The position numbers were made by a program, and so were the translations under genes. Shown here piece by piece: positions 37,158 to 46,164 of a DNA stretch of 64,000 nt. The stretch is taken from positions 1 to 64,000 of the forward strand of contig JAYPQA010000010.1 of NCBI GenBank assembly GCA_038131695.1, given 5' to 3'. The notes beneath the pieces are model-generated. The model did no database searches. It was not told where the DNA came from and saw nothing but the letters and a program-made list of their open reading frames with translations. This DNA is from JADHLK01 sp038131695. Lineage in GTDB: Bacteria > Pseudomonadota > Alphaproteobacteria > Puniceispirillales > Puniceispirillaceae. Positions within the stretch are counted from its first letter, which is position 1, and every line of letters begins with the position of its first letter.

Positions 37158-37925
37158 ATGTTACACACGCTGCGTAAAAGCCTTTTGGGCAAGGCCGGGC
37201 TGGCAAGGATGCGCTGGTTTGGGCTGTTTTTGGCTGTGGCGGTGTTTTTGGCCGCTCCGGCGCGTGCTGATCTGGATCGCGCCGAAGAGGCCCAAATCCT
37301 GCAGCTGATTGAAAAATTCATTGCGGAAAATCCGGAAAAGCTGCGTGACGCGCTGATCGGCCTGCAGCAAAAAGAGGAGGCCGCCCGCCTGCAACGCGCC
37401 CTGGCGCTGGTGCGCCAGGATGCCGGCGATGGGGTGATGGGCAATCCGGACGGGGATGTGATCATCTATGAATTTTCCGATTATAATTGCGGCTATTGCA
37501 AAAGGCTGTTCCAGACTTTGCGGCTGGTGCTGGCCGAGGATGGCAATATCGCGCTGAAGGTTAAGGAATATCCGATTCTGGCCGACTCCTCTGTCATCGC
37601 CGCACGGGCCGGGATCGCCGCCCAGATGCAGGGCAAGTTTCCCGCCTTTCATACCGGCATGATGCAGGCGGTTGGGGGGATTTCCAAAAGCACGGTTGAA
37701 CAGGTGGCCCGCAAGGCCGGGCTGGATATGGCCCGCTTTGCCAGCGATATGGAGAACCCGCAGCTGGACCTCGTGCTGCAAGGCAACCAGATGGCCGCCC
37801 GCGCCCTGGGGGTGAGCGGCACACCGGCTCTGGTCATTGGTGAGCAGCTGATACCCGGGGCGATCAGCGCCGATGAGCTGCGCGCCCGCATCAAGGCTGA
37901 GCGGGCACGGCGCCAGGGGGGCTGA
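37158..37925 (+). CDS. DsbA-family thiol-disulfide oxidoreductase
   Basis: A 255-aa periplasmic protein: signal peptide (residues 19-37, AVFLAAPARA), an N-terminal helical extension (EEAQILQLIEKFIAENPEKL) of the Com1/ScsC type, then a thioredoxin fold with active site CGYC at 111-114 and cis-proline in SGTPALVIG. Such proteins introduce or isomerise disulfides; the N-terminal extension mediates oligomers in ScsC-like isomerases. The ATG at 37158 has AAAAGAGG upstream; the longer frame from 37035 does not look like protein. It follows the M48 protease gene, so both may act in envelope protein quality control. Confidence 0.9.
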   Translation: MLHTLRKSLLGKAGLARMRWFGLFLAVAVFLAAPARADLDRAEEAQILQLIEKFIAENPEKLRDALIGLQQKEEAARLQRALALVRQDAGDGVMGNPDGDVIIYEFSDYNCGYCKRLFQTLRLVLAEDGNIALKVKEYPILADSSVIAARAGIAAQMQGKFPAFHTGMMQAVGGISKSTVEQVARKAGLDMARFASDMENPQLDLVLQGNQMAARALGVSGTPALVIGEQLIPGAISADELRARIKAERARRQGG

Positions 37926-38117
37926 TAGCAGCCAAAAAGAGCAAAAAGGACGGCTTGGCCTTTGGCGGTGATTTGGGCTATGCTGGACAAGATTGCAATC
38001 AGGAAGGATAACAGGCGCGCAGATGGCGGATACGCAAACAGCCCCCTTAAGGGGTTTGGCGATGGTTGGGGCTGGGCCGTGCCTGTCTTTTTGACAGATG
38101 AGTAATTTTTCGGAGAA

Positions 38118-38648
38118 GTGAGCAAAATGGCAGCGTCGAAATCATCACGCAAAACCCTGTCCAAGGAAGCCACGCTGGTCAATGAGCTGGCAGAAATTCT
38201 GGATGCCCGCTCCTTGATGGAGCTGGAGCTGGAAACCGAAGAGGTGGCTATCCGGCTGTCCCGCAACAATTCTGGTCAGGCTGTCATAGCCGCCCAGCCA
38301 GCAGCCGCTCCGGCAGCGGCCGCTCCGGCAGCCGCAGCCCCAGCCGCGGCCCCGGCAGCTGAGAGCGCGCCCGCGACAGCCGACACTGGCTCAGCCGCTG
38401 GCTTTGATAACCATCCAGGGGCTGTGAAATCGCCGATGGTCGGCACCGCCTACAGCTCTCCGGAGCCGGGCGCGGCGGAATTCATTGCCGAGGGCAAGCC
38501 GGTTCGCAAGGGCCAGACATTGCTGATCATTGAGGCGATGAAGGTGATGAACCCGATCACCGCCCCGCAGGATGGCACGGTTACCAAAATTCTTTTCTCC
38601 AATGCCCAGCCGGTTGAATTTGACCAGGTGCTGGTGGTTATCGAATAG
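38118..38648 (+). CDS. accB: Biotin carboxyl carrier protein of acetyl-CoA carboxylase
   Basis: AccB carries the biotin that shuttles CO2 from AccC to the carboxyltransferase, the first step of fatty acid synthesis. The N-terminal helix pair (SKEATLVNELAEILDARSLM) is followed by an Ala/Pro-rich swinging linker (about residues 60-95, repeats of AAPAA) and the biotinyl domain with EAMKVMN, the modified lysine being residue 142. The frame opens with GTG 38118, and ATG 38127 is nine bases later; GGAGAA at 38112-38117 is better spaced for the ATG. The linker is extra long in alanine. accC starts two bases after the stop, so they form an operon. Confidence 0.96.
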   Translation: MSKMAASKSSRKTLSKEATLVNELAEILDARSLMELELETEEVAIRLSRNNSGQAVIAAQPAAAPAAAAPAAAAPAAAPAAESAPATADTGSAAGFDNHPGAVKSPMVGTAYSSPEPGAAEFIAEGKPVRKGQTLLIIEAMKVMNPITAPQDGTVTKILFSNAQPVEFDQVLVVIE

Positions 38649-38650
38649 CC

Positions 38651-39994
38651 ATGTTCAAAAAAATCCTGATTGCCAACCGGGGAGATGTTGCCCTGCGCGT
38701 GCTGCGGGCCTGCAAGGCGCTGGGCATCCCGACCGTGATTGTGCATTCCACTGCTGATGCCCAATCCATGCCGGTCAAGCTGGCTGATGAATCGGTCTGT
38801 ATCGGCGGGCCCGCTGCGGCCGATTCCTATCTGAATATTCCGGCCATTTTGACCGCGGCGACGATTACCGGCTGTGATGCGGTGCATCCGGGCGTTGGCT
38901 TTCTGGCGGAAAATGCCTATTTTGCCGAGATTATCGCCGCCCATGGCATGACCTTTATCGGCCCCTCTGCCCAGCATATCCAGAAGATGGGTGACAAGGT
39001 TGAGGCAAAAATCACCGCGGCTGAGGCGGGCCTGCCGCTGGTGCCCGGCTCGCCCGGAGCCGTGCCGACGCTGGAAGAAGCCGCCGAGCTGGCCAAGGGG
39101 ATCGGCTTTCCGCTGCTGGTCAAGGCGGCCTCTGGCGGTGGCGGGCGCGGCATGAAGGTTGCCAACAGCGCAGAGGATCTGGCCGAAGCCTATGCCTCTG
39201 CCCGATCTGAGGCGAAGGCCGCTTTCGGCGATGATACGGTCTATCTGGAGCGCTATCTGGATAATCCGCGCCATATTGAGGTTCAGGTGATCGCGGATAG
39301 CCATGGCAATGTTGTGCATCTGGGCGAGCGCGAATGTTCGGTCCAGCGCCGCCATCAGAAACTGTTTGAAGAAGCCCCCTCACCGGCGCTGAGCGCGCAA
39401 GAACGCGCCGATATTGGCCGCATCGCGGCTGAGGCGACGGCCAAGATGGGCTATCTGGGTGTCGGCACGATGGAGTTTTTGTGGCAGGATGGCCAGTTCT
39501 TCTTCATTGAAATGAATACCCGCCTGCAGGTGGAGCATCCGATCACCGAGGCGATCACCGGCATTGATCTGGTGCGCGAGCAGATTCTGATCGCCGCAGG
39601 CGGCCAGCTGCCTTTCACCCAAGAGGATATTGAATTTGACGGGCACGCGATAGAATGCCGGATCAATGCCGAACATCCAGAGACCTTCATGCCAACGCCC
39701 GGCAAGGTGGCCTCCTTCCATGCAGCGGGCGGGCCCGGCGTGCGGGTGGATACGGTGCTTTATACCGGCTATCAGATACCGCCCTTTTATGATTCGCTGA
39801 TTGCCAAGCTGGTGGTGCATGGGGCGGATCGCGAACAGGCGCTGGCCCGGCTGCGCGGGGCGCTGGATGAATTTGTGGTTGAGCCGATACCGACCACGCT
39901 GGCCCTGCATCGCCGCCTGCTGGATGCCCCGGCCATTCAGGATGGCAGCTATACCATCCGCTGGCTGGAAGAAACCTTTCTCAATCAGGACTAG
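38651..39994 (+). CDS. accC: Biotin carboxylase subunit of acetyl-CoA carboxylase
   Basis: The 447-aa ATP-grasp enzyme carboxylates the biotin on AccB using bicarbonate and ATP. Landmarks: N-terminal IANRGDVALRVLRACKALGI, HPGVGFLAENAYFAE, the glycine-rich ATP loop KAASGGGGRGMKVA, EVQVIADSHGNVVHLGEREC, MNTRLQVEHPITEAITGIDL and the catalytic region in between. Length and all motifs match the family. It lies between accB and aat with 2 and 6 bases of spacing. Confidence 0.98.
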   Translation: MFKKILIANRGDVALRVLRACKALGIPTVIVHSTADAQSMPVKLADESVCIGGPAAADSYLNIPAILTAATITGCDAVHPGVGFLAENAYFAEIIAAHGMTFIGPSAQHIQKMGDKVEAKITAAEAGLPLVPGSPGAVPTLEEAAELAKGIGFPLLVKAASGGGGRGMKVANSAEDLAEAYASARSEAKAAFGDDTVYLERYLDNPRHIEVQVIADSHGNVVHLGERECSVQRRHQKLFEEAPSPALSAQERADIGRIAAEATAKMGYLGVGTMEFLWQDGQFFFIEMNTRLQVEHPITEAITGIDLVREQILIAAGGQLPFTQEDIEFDGHAIECRINAEHPETFMPTPGKVASFHAAGGPGVRVDTVLYTGYQIPPFYDSLIAKLVVHGADREQALARLRGALDEFVVEPIPTTLALHRRLLDAPAIQDGSYTIRWLEETFLNQD

Positions 39995-40000
39995 ACCCCA

Positions 40001-40663
40001 ATGACCGGCCAATGGGTGCACGCGCCGGAGACCCTCTTGCAAGCCTATGCGATGGGCGTTTTTCCCATGGCCGAAAATGCCGCGGCTGAGGAGATCCGGT
40101 TCTATCAGCCAGAAGAACGCGCCCTCTTGCCGCTGGACCCGCCGCATATTCCGCGCCGCCTGCGCCGCACCGTGCGCCAGCGCCGATTTCAGCTGCGCTG
40201 GAACAGTGCCTTTGCCGCGGTCATAGATGGCTGTGCGGCCCCGGCTGCGGGGCGGCAAACCACCTGGATCAATGCGGAAATCAGGCGGCTTTACATTGCC
40301 CTGCACACGATGGGATTTGCCCATTCAGTAGAGGTGTTTGACCAGGATCAGCTGGTGGGCGGGCTTTACGGGGTGGCACTGGGCGGGGCATTTTTCGGCG
40401 AATCCATGTTTTCGCTGCGCCCGGATGCGTCCAAGATTGCGCTGGTGCATTTGATGGCGCGGCTGCTGGATGGGGGCTTTCAGCTGCTGGATGCCCAGTT
40501 TGACAATGACCATCTGCGCCAGTTCGGGCTGTTCACGCTGGAGAATGCCCGCTTTCAGGATCGCCTGCAGGCGGCCTTGCAAAAGCCGGCTTTCCTGCGT
40601 CTGGATCAGTCAGAAGAGGCGGTGCTGGCGGTGCTGGAACAGGCGATCAGCGTCACATCATAG
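40001..40663 (+). CDS. aat: Leucyl/phenylalanyl-tRNA-protein transferase
   Basis: Aat adds Leu or Phe from aminoacyl-tRNA to proteins with N-terminal Arg or Lys, creating N-degrons. The 220-aa protein has the usual start YAMGVFPMAE, TWINAEIRRLYIALHTMGFA, HSVEVFD...LVGGLYGVALGGAFFGES, a MFS-R-type motif MFSLRPDASKIALVHL and DAQFDNDHLRQFG. N-degrons are delivered by ClpS to ClpA, both encoded at 47.9-50.5 kb, so this window holds the whole bacterial N-degron route apart from ClpP. Its last 58 bases overlap the convergent DUF2155 gene. Confidence 0.96.
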   Translation: MTGQWVHAPETLLQAYAMGVFPMAENAAAEEIRFYQPEERALLPLDPPHIPRRLRRTVRQRRFQLRWNSAFAAVIDGCAAPAAGRQTTWINAEIRRLYIALHTMGFAHSVEVFDQDQLVGGLYGVALGGAFFGESMFSLRPDASKIALVHLMARLLDGGFQLLDAQFDNDHLRQFGLFTLENARFQDRLQAALQKPAFLRLDQSEEAVLAVLEQAISVTS

Positions 40664-41043
40664 ACCGCGTGCTCCATCGCTGAGATGGCCGGGCTGGAGG
40701 CAAACATCCAGCCGGAAAAAATCTGCTCCGCCGCATCTTGCCCGGCAGAACCGCTTTCCCCATCGCCATAGCCGCGATCATAGATACGCAGGAAAGCCGC
40801 GTGTTCAGGCGGCTCTTCAGGCGGGCGATAGCGGCAATCATCAAGCCAGATTTCCAGCGTGCCAAGCCGCACCGGCTGGCCAATCGCCAGCTCCACCGGG
40901 GCAATGCGGGCGGTGATCTTGTCCAGCGTTTGCAGGCGGGCCTGTCTGGCAGCCAGCCAGCTATCTGCTGAGACCGGCATCCCTGCTGCCGCTACCCAAA
41001 GCGCACTGGCAAGCAAGGTAAAAACGGGCCAGTTGGCTCTCAT
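40606..41043 (-). CDS. DUF2155 periplasmic protein
   Basis: The 145-aa protein has a signal peptide (LLASALWVAAAGMPVSADSW) and the family core: KITARIAPVELAIGQPVRLG, TLEIWLDDCRYRPPEEPPEH, then FSGWMFASSPAISAMEHAVY and a final DVTLIAC. DUF2155 proteins are found throughout alphaproteobacteria, usually near NDUFA12-like, mlaD and aat genes as here; their role is unknown, though the location suggests envelope maintenance. Its start overlaps the mlaD stop (ATGA), and its tail overlaps the convergent aat gene by 58 bases, so both coding ends constrain the same DNA. Confidence 0.92.
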   Translation of the reverse strand: MRANWPVFTLLASALWVAAAGMPVSADSWLAARQARLQTLDKITARIAPVELAIGQPVRLGTLEIWLDDCRYRPPEEPPEHAAFLRIYDRGYGDGESGSAGQDAAEQIFSGWMFASSPAISAMEHAVYDVTLIACSSTASTASSD

Positions 41044-41495
41044 GACCCGCCCTGATCAGCCCCGGCAAAAACAATTTTGCCCAGCAAATCGGTCAGGCTG
41101 ACCGGATCGCGGGTATCATAAATCACCGCCCCGGCCTCCAGATAGCTCTCTGCCCCGCCCGGGACAATCTCCAGATACTGGCCGCCCAGCAAGGAGGCCG
41201 CGGCAATGCGGGCCGCGCTGTCATCCGGCAGGCGCACCGCCGGGTCAATCCGCATCAGGACGCGGGCCGTATAGCTTTGCCCATCCAGCTGCTGGCCTGT
41301 TACCTGGCCGACCTTGATACCGGACACCCGCACATCATCCCCGACCTGCAAGCCGGCCGTGCTGCCGAACTCGGCCTCTATCAGATAGCCGTCAGAGGCG
41401 GTCAGGTCAGCGGCCTCATAGGCCAGCATGATGAACAGCGCCGCCGCCAGCAGCACGACACCGCCCAGAATCGTCTCTATCGTGTTTCGGCGCAT
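41040..41495 (-). CDS. mlaD: MlaD-like MCE-domain lipid transport protein
   Basis: MlaD is the periplasmic MCE hexamer subunit of the Mla ABC system, which keeps phospholipids out of the outer leaflet of the outer membrane. The 151-aa protein has one N-terminal membrane anchor (ETILGGVVLLAAALFIMLAY) and the MCE domain (FGSTAGLQVGDDVRVSGIKV, then VLMRIDPAVRLPDDSAARIA and SLLGGQYLEIVPGG). MlaE and MlaF are not beside it; in alphaproteobacteria they are commonly elsewhere. It is in one leftward row with DUF2155 (ATGA overlap) and the NDUFA12-like gene upstream (33 bases). Confidence 0.94.
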   Translation of the reverse strand: MRRNTIETILGGVVLLAAALFIMLAYEAADLTASDGYLIEAEFGSTAGLQVGDDVRVSGIKVGQVTGQQLDGQSYTARVLMRIDPAVRLPDDSAARIAAASLLGGQYLEIVPGGAESYLEAGAVIYDTRDPVSLTDLLGKIVFAGADQGGS

Positions 41496-41528
41496 GGCGC
41501 TGTCTGGCCTCCTGTTCGGTTTGTCAGA

Positions 41529-41885
41529 TCAGACCGGTTTCCAGGGTTCGTAATCCCCGGTCGCGGCGGCCCGCTTGCCGCCTTTGAGCGGATGCCCCTT
41601 TGGACGATAGGCATACTGCGTGCCGGTCAGGTTGGGCAGATGCGGCTTTTCCCAGCCATGGCGAGCATAGCCCTGTTCCGGCGGCGGGCTGTCCTCAGTG
41701 TAATGCAGCCAGCCATGCCAGTCAGCTGGCACCTTGGACGCTTCCGGCTGGCCCTTATAGACGACAAAGCGGCGCGGCTTCTTGCCGGCAGCCGCCGAGC
41801 GGGCCTGATAATACCGGTTGCCAAATTCATCCATACCCACCTTGCGGGCACGCCAGCGAATGGCAAGAGAGGACAGCAAACGCAT
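41529..41885 (-). CDS. NDUFA12-like subunit of respiratory complex I
   Basis: This 118-aa protein matches the B17.2/NDUFA12 family, an accessory subunit of NADH:ubiquinone oxidoreductase shared by mitochondria and alphaproteobacteria. The diagnostic stretches are KVGMDEFGNRYYQ, RRFVVYKGQPEASKVPADWH, GWLHYTEDSPPPE and, near the end, WEKPHLPNLTGTQYAYRPKG. The presence of this gene is strong support for an alphaproteobacterium. It heads the leftward NDUFA12-mlaD-DUF2155 operon and is divergent from nrdJ. Confidence 0.95.
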   Translation of the reverse strand: MRLLSSLAIRWRARKVGMDEFGNRYYQARSAAAGKKPRRFVVYKGQPEASKVPADWHGWLHYTEDSPPPEQGYARHGWEKPHLPNLTGTQYAYRPKGHPLKGGKRAAATGDYEPWKPV

Positions 41886-42154
41886 CGTTGTTCCACCTGT
41901 TTTGCAAAACCGTTTCGGCTGGGGGCCGACACACTCCGCAACCGATCCTGTTATACGCTGGACAGACCGGCTTTATCAAGCGCCAGATGCGGCCAGCTGA
42001 CAAGCCGGGAAAATTTTTTTCACCGCCGCCCTCGCCCGGCCCGACCGGGCTGTGAGTCAAGCCCTGATTCAAATCTGATTCCCCGCCAGCGGGAAAAAAA
42101 GATCCTTGTGTAAAAAAAATGAAAAAAAACGCGATTTAGAATATTGACCTCTTT

Positions 42155-42170
42155 TGTCTATATCATGTAG
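42155..42170 (+). promoter_or_regulatory. NrdR box 1 upstream of nrdJ
   Basis: tgtctatatcatgtag fits the core of the 16-bp NrdR consensus (acaCwatatatwGtgt): the C4, the TATAT centre and the GT arm are present, the outer arms less so. A second box lies exactly 31 bp downstream, the spacing at which the NrdR repressor binds paired boxes of ribonucleotide reductase promoters. Confidence 0.7.
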
Positions 42171-42185
42171 ATTTTCTGAACGCGG

Positions 42186-42201
42186 CTACTAGATGTAGTA
42201 A
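42186..42201 (+). promoter_or_regulatory. NrdR box 2 upstream of nrdJ
   Basis: ctactagatgtagtaa aligns to the same consensus (C4, TAgAT centre, TAGT arm), 31 bp start to start from box 1, that is 15 bp between boxes and three helical turns. It ends 70 bases before the nrdJ ATG, a sensible position for a repressor overlapping or following the promoter. Confidence 0.68.
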
Positions 42202-42271
42202 TCAATTACTTCAACTTGTGCTGCTAAGCCACAGAATAAAAAAAGATTGATACGCCTGAGAGGATTCAGAA

Positions 42272-45200
42272 ATGCGGTTTGAAAGACGATTCACCAAAGC
42301 TGATGCGGACGCTTATTCAGAAATCGCATTTCGTCGTGCGACCAGCGAGATTCGCAACCCTGACGGGACGGTTGTGTTCTCGGCTGAGAATATTGAGGTG
42401 CCCGAACAATTCAGCCAGGTGGCGACCGATATTCTGGCCCAAAAATATTTCCGCAAGGCCGGGGTGGCCGCGATTCTGAAAAAGATTGAGGAAAATGGCG
42501 TTCCGTCCTGGCTGTGGCGATCCGTGCCGGATGAAAAAGCCCTGGCCAAGCTGCCGGAAGAGGAGCGCTATGGCGGGGAAAGCTCAGCCAAGCAGGTTTT
42601 TAACCGGCTGGCCGGCACCTGGACCTATTGGGGCTGGAAGGGGGGCTATTTCACCTCTGAAGAAGATGCCCGCACCTATTTTGATGAGATGGCCTATATG
42701 CTGGCCACCCAGATGGCGGCCCCGAATTCGCCGCAATGGTTCAATACCGGCCTGCATTGGGCCTATGGCATAGATGGTCCAGGCCAGGGCCATTATTATG
42801 TGGATTTTGAAAGCGGCGAGATGGTGCGCTCCGCCTCTGCCTATGAGCATCCCCAGCCGCATGCCTGTTTCATCCAGTCCGTCAATGATGATCTGGTCAA
42901 TGAGGGCGGGATTATGGATCTGTGGGTGCGTGAAGCCAGGCTGTTCAAATATGGCTCTGGGACCGGCTCCAATTTCTCGCGCCTGCGCGGGTCTGGCGAG
43001 AGCCTGTCCGGGGGCGGCAGATCCTCCGGCCTGATGAGCTTTTTGAAAATCGGCGACCGTGCGGCCGGGGCAATCAAGTCAGGCGGGACCACCCGCCGCG
43101 CCGCCAAGATGGTCACCGTCGATATTGATCATCCCGATATTGAGGAATATATCGACTGGAAAGTGGTGGAAGAACAAAAGGTTGCCGCGCTGGTTGCCGG
43201 CTCCAAGCTGGCCCAGAAGCACATGAATGAGGTGATGGCGGCCTGTAATGACAACAGCCTTGATACAGACAGCCGCTTTGATCCGAAGGAAAACAAGGCG
43301 CTGAAAAAGGCTATTCTGGCCGCCCGCAAATCCATGATCCCGGAAAATTATATCCAGCGGGTCATCCAATTTGCCGAGCAGGGATTAAATGATATTTGCT
43401 TCCGCCCCTATAATACGGACTGGGATTCGGAAGCCTATCTGACTGTGGCTGGCCAGAATTCCAATAATTCGGTGCGGGTGTCCAATGAGTTTTTGCAAAA
43501 GGTTCTGGACAAGGGCGAGTGGGAGCTGACCCAGCGCACCAATGGCCAGGTTATCCGCACCGTCAAGGCCGATGAGCTGTGGGAAAAAATCGCCCATGCC
43601 GCCTGGGCCTGCGCGGATCCGGGCCTGCAATATGACAGCACCATCAATGAATGGCACACCTGCCCGGCAGGCGGGCGCATCAATGCCTCCAACCCCTGCT
43701 CGGAATATATGTTCCTGGATGATACGGCCTGCAATCTGGCCTCGATGAATCTGATGCAGTTCCGTCATGAAGATGGTAGCTTTGATATTGAAAGCTTTGA
43801 ACATGCGGTGCGCTTCTGGACATTGACGCTGGAAGTCTCGGTGCTGATGGCCCAATTCCCGTCCCGCGAGATTGCCCAGGGCTCTTATGACTATCGCACG
43901 CTGGGGCTGGGCTATGCCAATATTGGCGGGCTGTTGATGGCGGCTGGCCATTCCTATGACAGTGATGAGGCGCGCGCCCTTTGCGGGGCGATTACCGCGA
44001 TTATGACCGGGCGGTCCTATGCCACCTCAGCAGAAATTGCCGGTGAGCTGGGCACTTTCCCGCTCTATCAGGACAATGCGGATAATATGCTGCGGGTCAT
44101 GCATAATCACCGCCAGGCCGCGCATGGCAAGGCGACCGGCTATAAGGGGCTGGCTGTTAAGCCGGTGCCGCTGGACAAGAAATCCTGCCCGGATCAGGCG
44201 CTGGTCAAGGCGGCGGCGGTGGCCTGGGATGATGCGCTGGCGCTGGGCCAAAAGCATGGCTATCGCAACGCCCAGTCAACCGTGATCGCCCCGACCGGCA
44301 CAATCGGCCTGGTCATGGATTGCGACACCACCGGGATTGAGCCGGATTTTGCCATTGTCAAATTCAAGAAGCTGGCCGGTGGCGGCTATTTCAAAATCAT
44401 CAACCGGGTGGTGCCCGAAGCGCTGGAGCGGCTGGGCTACACACAGGCCCAGTTAGAGGATATTACCCGCTATGCGGTGGGCCATGGCAATCTGGAAAAA
44501 TGCCAGTCCATCTCGGTGGCCGCCCTGCAGGAAAAAGGCTTTGATGAGGCCGCGCTGGAAAAGCTGAATGCGGCTCTGGCCAATGCCTTTGATGTGAAAT
44601 TCGCCTTTAACCAATTCTCGCTGGGCGCTGAATTCTGCAAGGATGTTCTGGGCTTTACCGATGCCCAGCTGGCAGATTTCAACTTCAATATGCTCGAAGC
44701 GCTCGGCTTTTCCAAAGAGGAGATTGAGGCAGCCAATATCCATGTTTGCGGTGCGATGACCGTAGAGGGGGCCCCGCATCTCAAAGACGCGCATCTGCCG
44801 ATTTTTGACTGTGCCAATATTTGCGGGCGGATCGGCAAGCGCTTCTTGTCGGTGGACAGCCATATCACCATGATGGCCGCGGCCCAGCCCTTTATTTCCG
44901 GAGCTATTTCCAAGACCATCAATATGCCGAACAACGCCACGGTTGAGGATTGCGGGGCGGCCTATATGCTGTCCTGGAAGCTGGGGCTGAAGGCCAATGC
45001 GCTCTACCGGGACGGCTCCAAGCTCAGCCAGCCCTTGTCAGCCGCGCTGGTTGAGGAGGACGAGGATCAGGACAGCCTGCAAGAGGCAATGGACGCCCCG
45101 TCTGCCGCGGCGGTTCCGCAGGTGGTGGAAAAAATCGTTGAGCGCTTTATCCGCCAGCAGGAACGCGAAAGGCTGCCGGATCGGCGCAAGGGCTATACGC

Positions 45201-45913
45201 AAAAGGCTTCTGTCGGCGGTCACAAGGTTTATCTCAGAACCGGTGAATATGAAGATGGCCGGCTGGGTGAAATCTTTATCGATATGCATAAAGAAGGCGC
45301 TGCCTTCCGTTCCTTAATGAATAATTTTGCCATCGCGGTCTCTATCGGCCTGCAATACGGGGTGCCGCTGGAGGAGTTTGTCGAGGCCTTCACCTTCACC
45401 CGCTTTGAGCCGCAGGGGATGGTCACCGGCAATGATGCAATCAAAATGTCCACCTCTATTCTGGATTATACTTTCCGCGAGCTGGCGATTTCCTATCTGG
45501 GGCGTCATGATCTGGGCCATGTCAGCACCGATGATCTGGCAGCTGATACGACAGGCGGCGGCGAGGCGCAATCCGAGCTGGTGAACAAGGTGACCAGCCA
45601 TGGCTTTGTGCGCGGCCAGACCGGGCTGGTGGTCTATTCCAACCAGCAAGCCCCGCGCGGCAATGCCGCCACCGCCCTGAAGCCTGCCGTGGCTGAGCCG
45701 GAGGCGGCCAGTGCGGCCCCGGCTGTCCAGGCAAGCATGGTGGCTGAGGCGGCCCCGGTGAGCCAGACTGTCTCGGTCACAGAGCAGGTCCAGCAAGCGA
45801 GAATGCAGGGCTATGAGGGCGAATCCTGTTCTGAATGCCAGAATTTCACACTTGTGCGCAACGGCACCTGTCTGAAATGTAACACCTGTGGGGCGACAAC
45901 CGGCTGCAGCTGA
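42272..45913 (+). CDS. nrdJ: Adenosylcobalamin-dependent ribonucleotide reductase, class II
   Basis: NrdJ makes deoxyribonucleotides using a radical from adenosylcobalamin, with or without oxygen. The 1213-aa protein has the redox Cys199 (HACFIQSVNDD), the phosphate-binding loop GTGSNFSRLRGSGE, the active-site triad N474-C476-E478 in SNPCSEYMFLDD, and STVIAPTGTIGLVMDCDTTG. The C-terminal tail has the cysteine cluster SCSECQNF...CLKCNTCG that re-reduces the active site and binds zinc. The ATG has AGAGGA seven bases upstream. Two NrdR boxes precede it and a strong terminator follows, so it is a single-gene unit. No nrdA/nrdB appear in the window. Confidence 0.97.
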   Translation: MRFERRFTKADADAYSEIAFRRATSEIRNPDGTVVFSAENIEVPEQFSQVATDILAQKYFRKAGVAAILKKIEENGVPSWLWRSVPDEKALAKLPEEERYGGESSAKQVFNRLAGTWTYWGWKGGYFTSEEDARTYFDEMAYMLATQMAAPNSPQWFNTGLHWAYGIDGPGQGHYYVDFESGEMVRSASAYEHPQPHACFIQSVNDDLVNEGGIMDLWVREARLFKYGSGTGSNFSRLRGSGESLSGGGRSSGLMSFLKIGDRAAGAIKSGGTTRRAAKMVTVDIDHPDIEEYIDWKVVEEQKVAALVAGSKLAQKHMNEVMAACNDNSLDTDSRFDPKENKALKKAILAARKSMIPENYIQRVIQFAEQGLNDICFRPYNTDWDSEAYLTVAGQNSNNSVRVSNEFLQKVLDKGEWELTQRTNGQVIRTVKADELWEKIAHAAWACADPGLQYDSTINEWHTCPAGGRINASNPCSEYMFLDDTACNLASMNLMQFRHEDGSFDIESFEHAVRFWTLTLEVSVLMAQFPSREIAQGSYDYRTLGLGYANIGGLLMAAGHSYDSDEARALCGAITAIMTGRSYATSAEIAGELGTFPLYQDNADNMLRVMHNHRQAAHGKATGYKGLAVKPVPLDKKSCPDQALVKAAAVAWDDALALGQKHGYRNAQSTVIAPTGTIGLVMDCDTTGIEPDFAIVKFKKLAGGGYFKIINRVVPEALERLGYTQAQLEDITRYAVGHGNLEKCQSISVAALQEKGFDEAALEKLNAALANAFDVKFAFNQFSLGAEFCKDVLGFTDAQLADFNFNMLEALGFSKEEIEAANIHVCGAMTVEGAPHLKDAHLPIFDCANICGRIGKRFLSVDSHITMMAAAQPFISGAISKTINMPNNATVEDCGAAYMLSWKLGLKANALYRDGSKLSQPLSAALVEEDEDQDSLQEAMDAPSAAAVPQVVEKIVERFIRQQERERLPDRRKGYTQKASVGGHKVYLRTGEYEDGRLGEIFIDMHKEGAAFRSLMNNFAIAVSIGLQYGVPLEEFVEAFTFTRFEPQGMVTGNDAIKMSTSILDYTFRELAISYLGRHDLGHVSTDDLAADTTGGGEAQSELVNKVTSHGFVRGQTGLVVYSNQQAPRGNAATALKPAVAEPEAASAAPAVQASMVAEAAPVSQTVSVTEQVQQARMQGYEGESCSECQNFTLVRNGTCLKCNTCGATTGCS

Positions 45914-45947
45914 TAGCCGGGCCCTCATTCCATCCTCCCAAAAACTC

Positions 45948-45976
45948 TCCGCCAGCCTGGCTGGCGGATTTTTTTT
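45948..45976 (+). terminator. Rho-independent terminator of nrdJ
   Basis: A perfect hairpin TCCGCCAG...CTGGCGGA (45948-45955 with 45961-45968) with a five-base loop is followed by eight T residues. It lies 35 bases after the nrdJ stop and is the clearest terminator in the window. Confidence 0.92.
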
Positions 45977-46164
45977 GCCGGGCCGCCAAACCGGGTTTGA
46001 GGCCAGCGGAATTTCAGGCAAAAAAGCGGCGGCTGGCTGCTATTCTGTTCAGGCTGCTTGCGGCATTTTGCCGAGAGTCCCGAAGAAAGATTGGGCAAAG
46101 ATTGGTCCGTGTGCCAGAAGGACAGGATGGCCCGCCAAACCCACCAGCAAGAAGGATGTATCCG

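Larger units (their letters stand above)
41886..42271. other. Divergent promoter region of nrdJ and the NDUFA12-like gene
   Basis: The region is GC-rich on the left and becomes AT-rich from about 42100 (two A-runs) to the nrdJ start. It holds two NrdR boxes, listed separately, and an AGAGGA ribosome site for nrdJ at about 42258-42263. I looked for a cobalamin riboswitch because nrdJ is B12-dependent, but saw no B12-box-like sequence. Confidence 0.6.

Noticed and set aside
38042..38053. Palindrome ccccttaagggg between the DsbA-like gene and accB
   Set aside because: It has no loop to speak of and no T run after it, so it is not a convincing terminator.
42000..42271. Cobalamin riboswitch before the B12-dependent nrdJ
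   Set aside because: No B12-box-like sequence or long structured leader could be seen; the region instead shows NrdR boxes.
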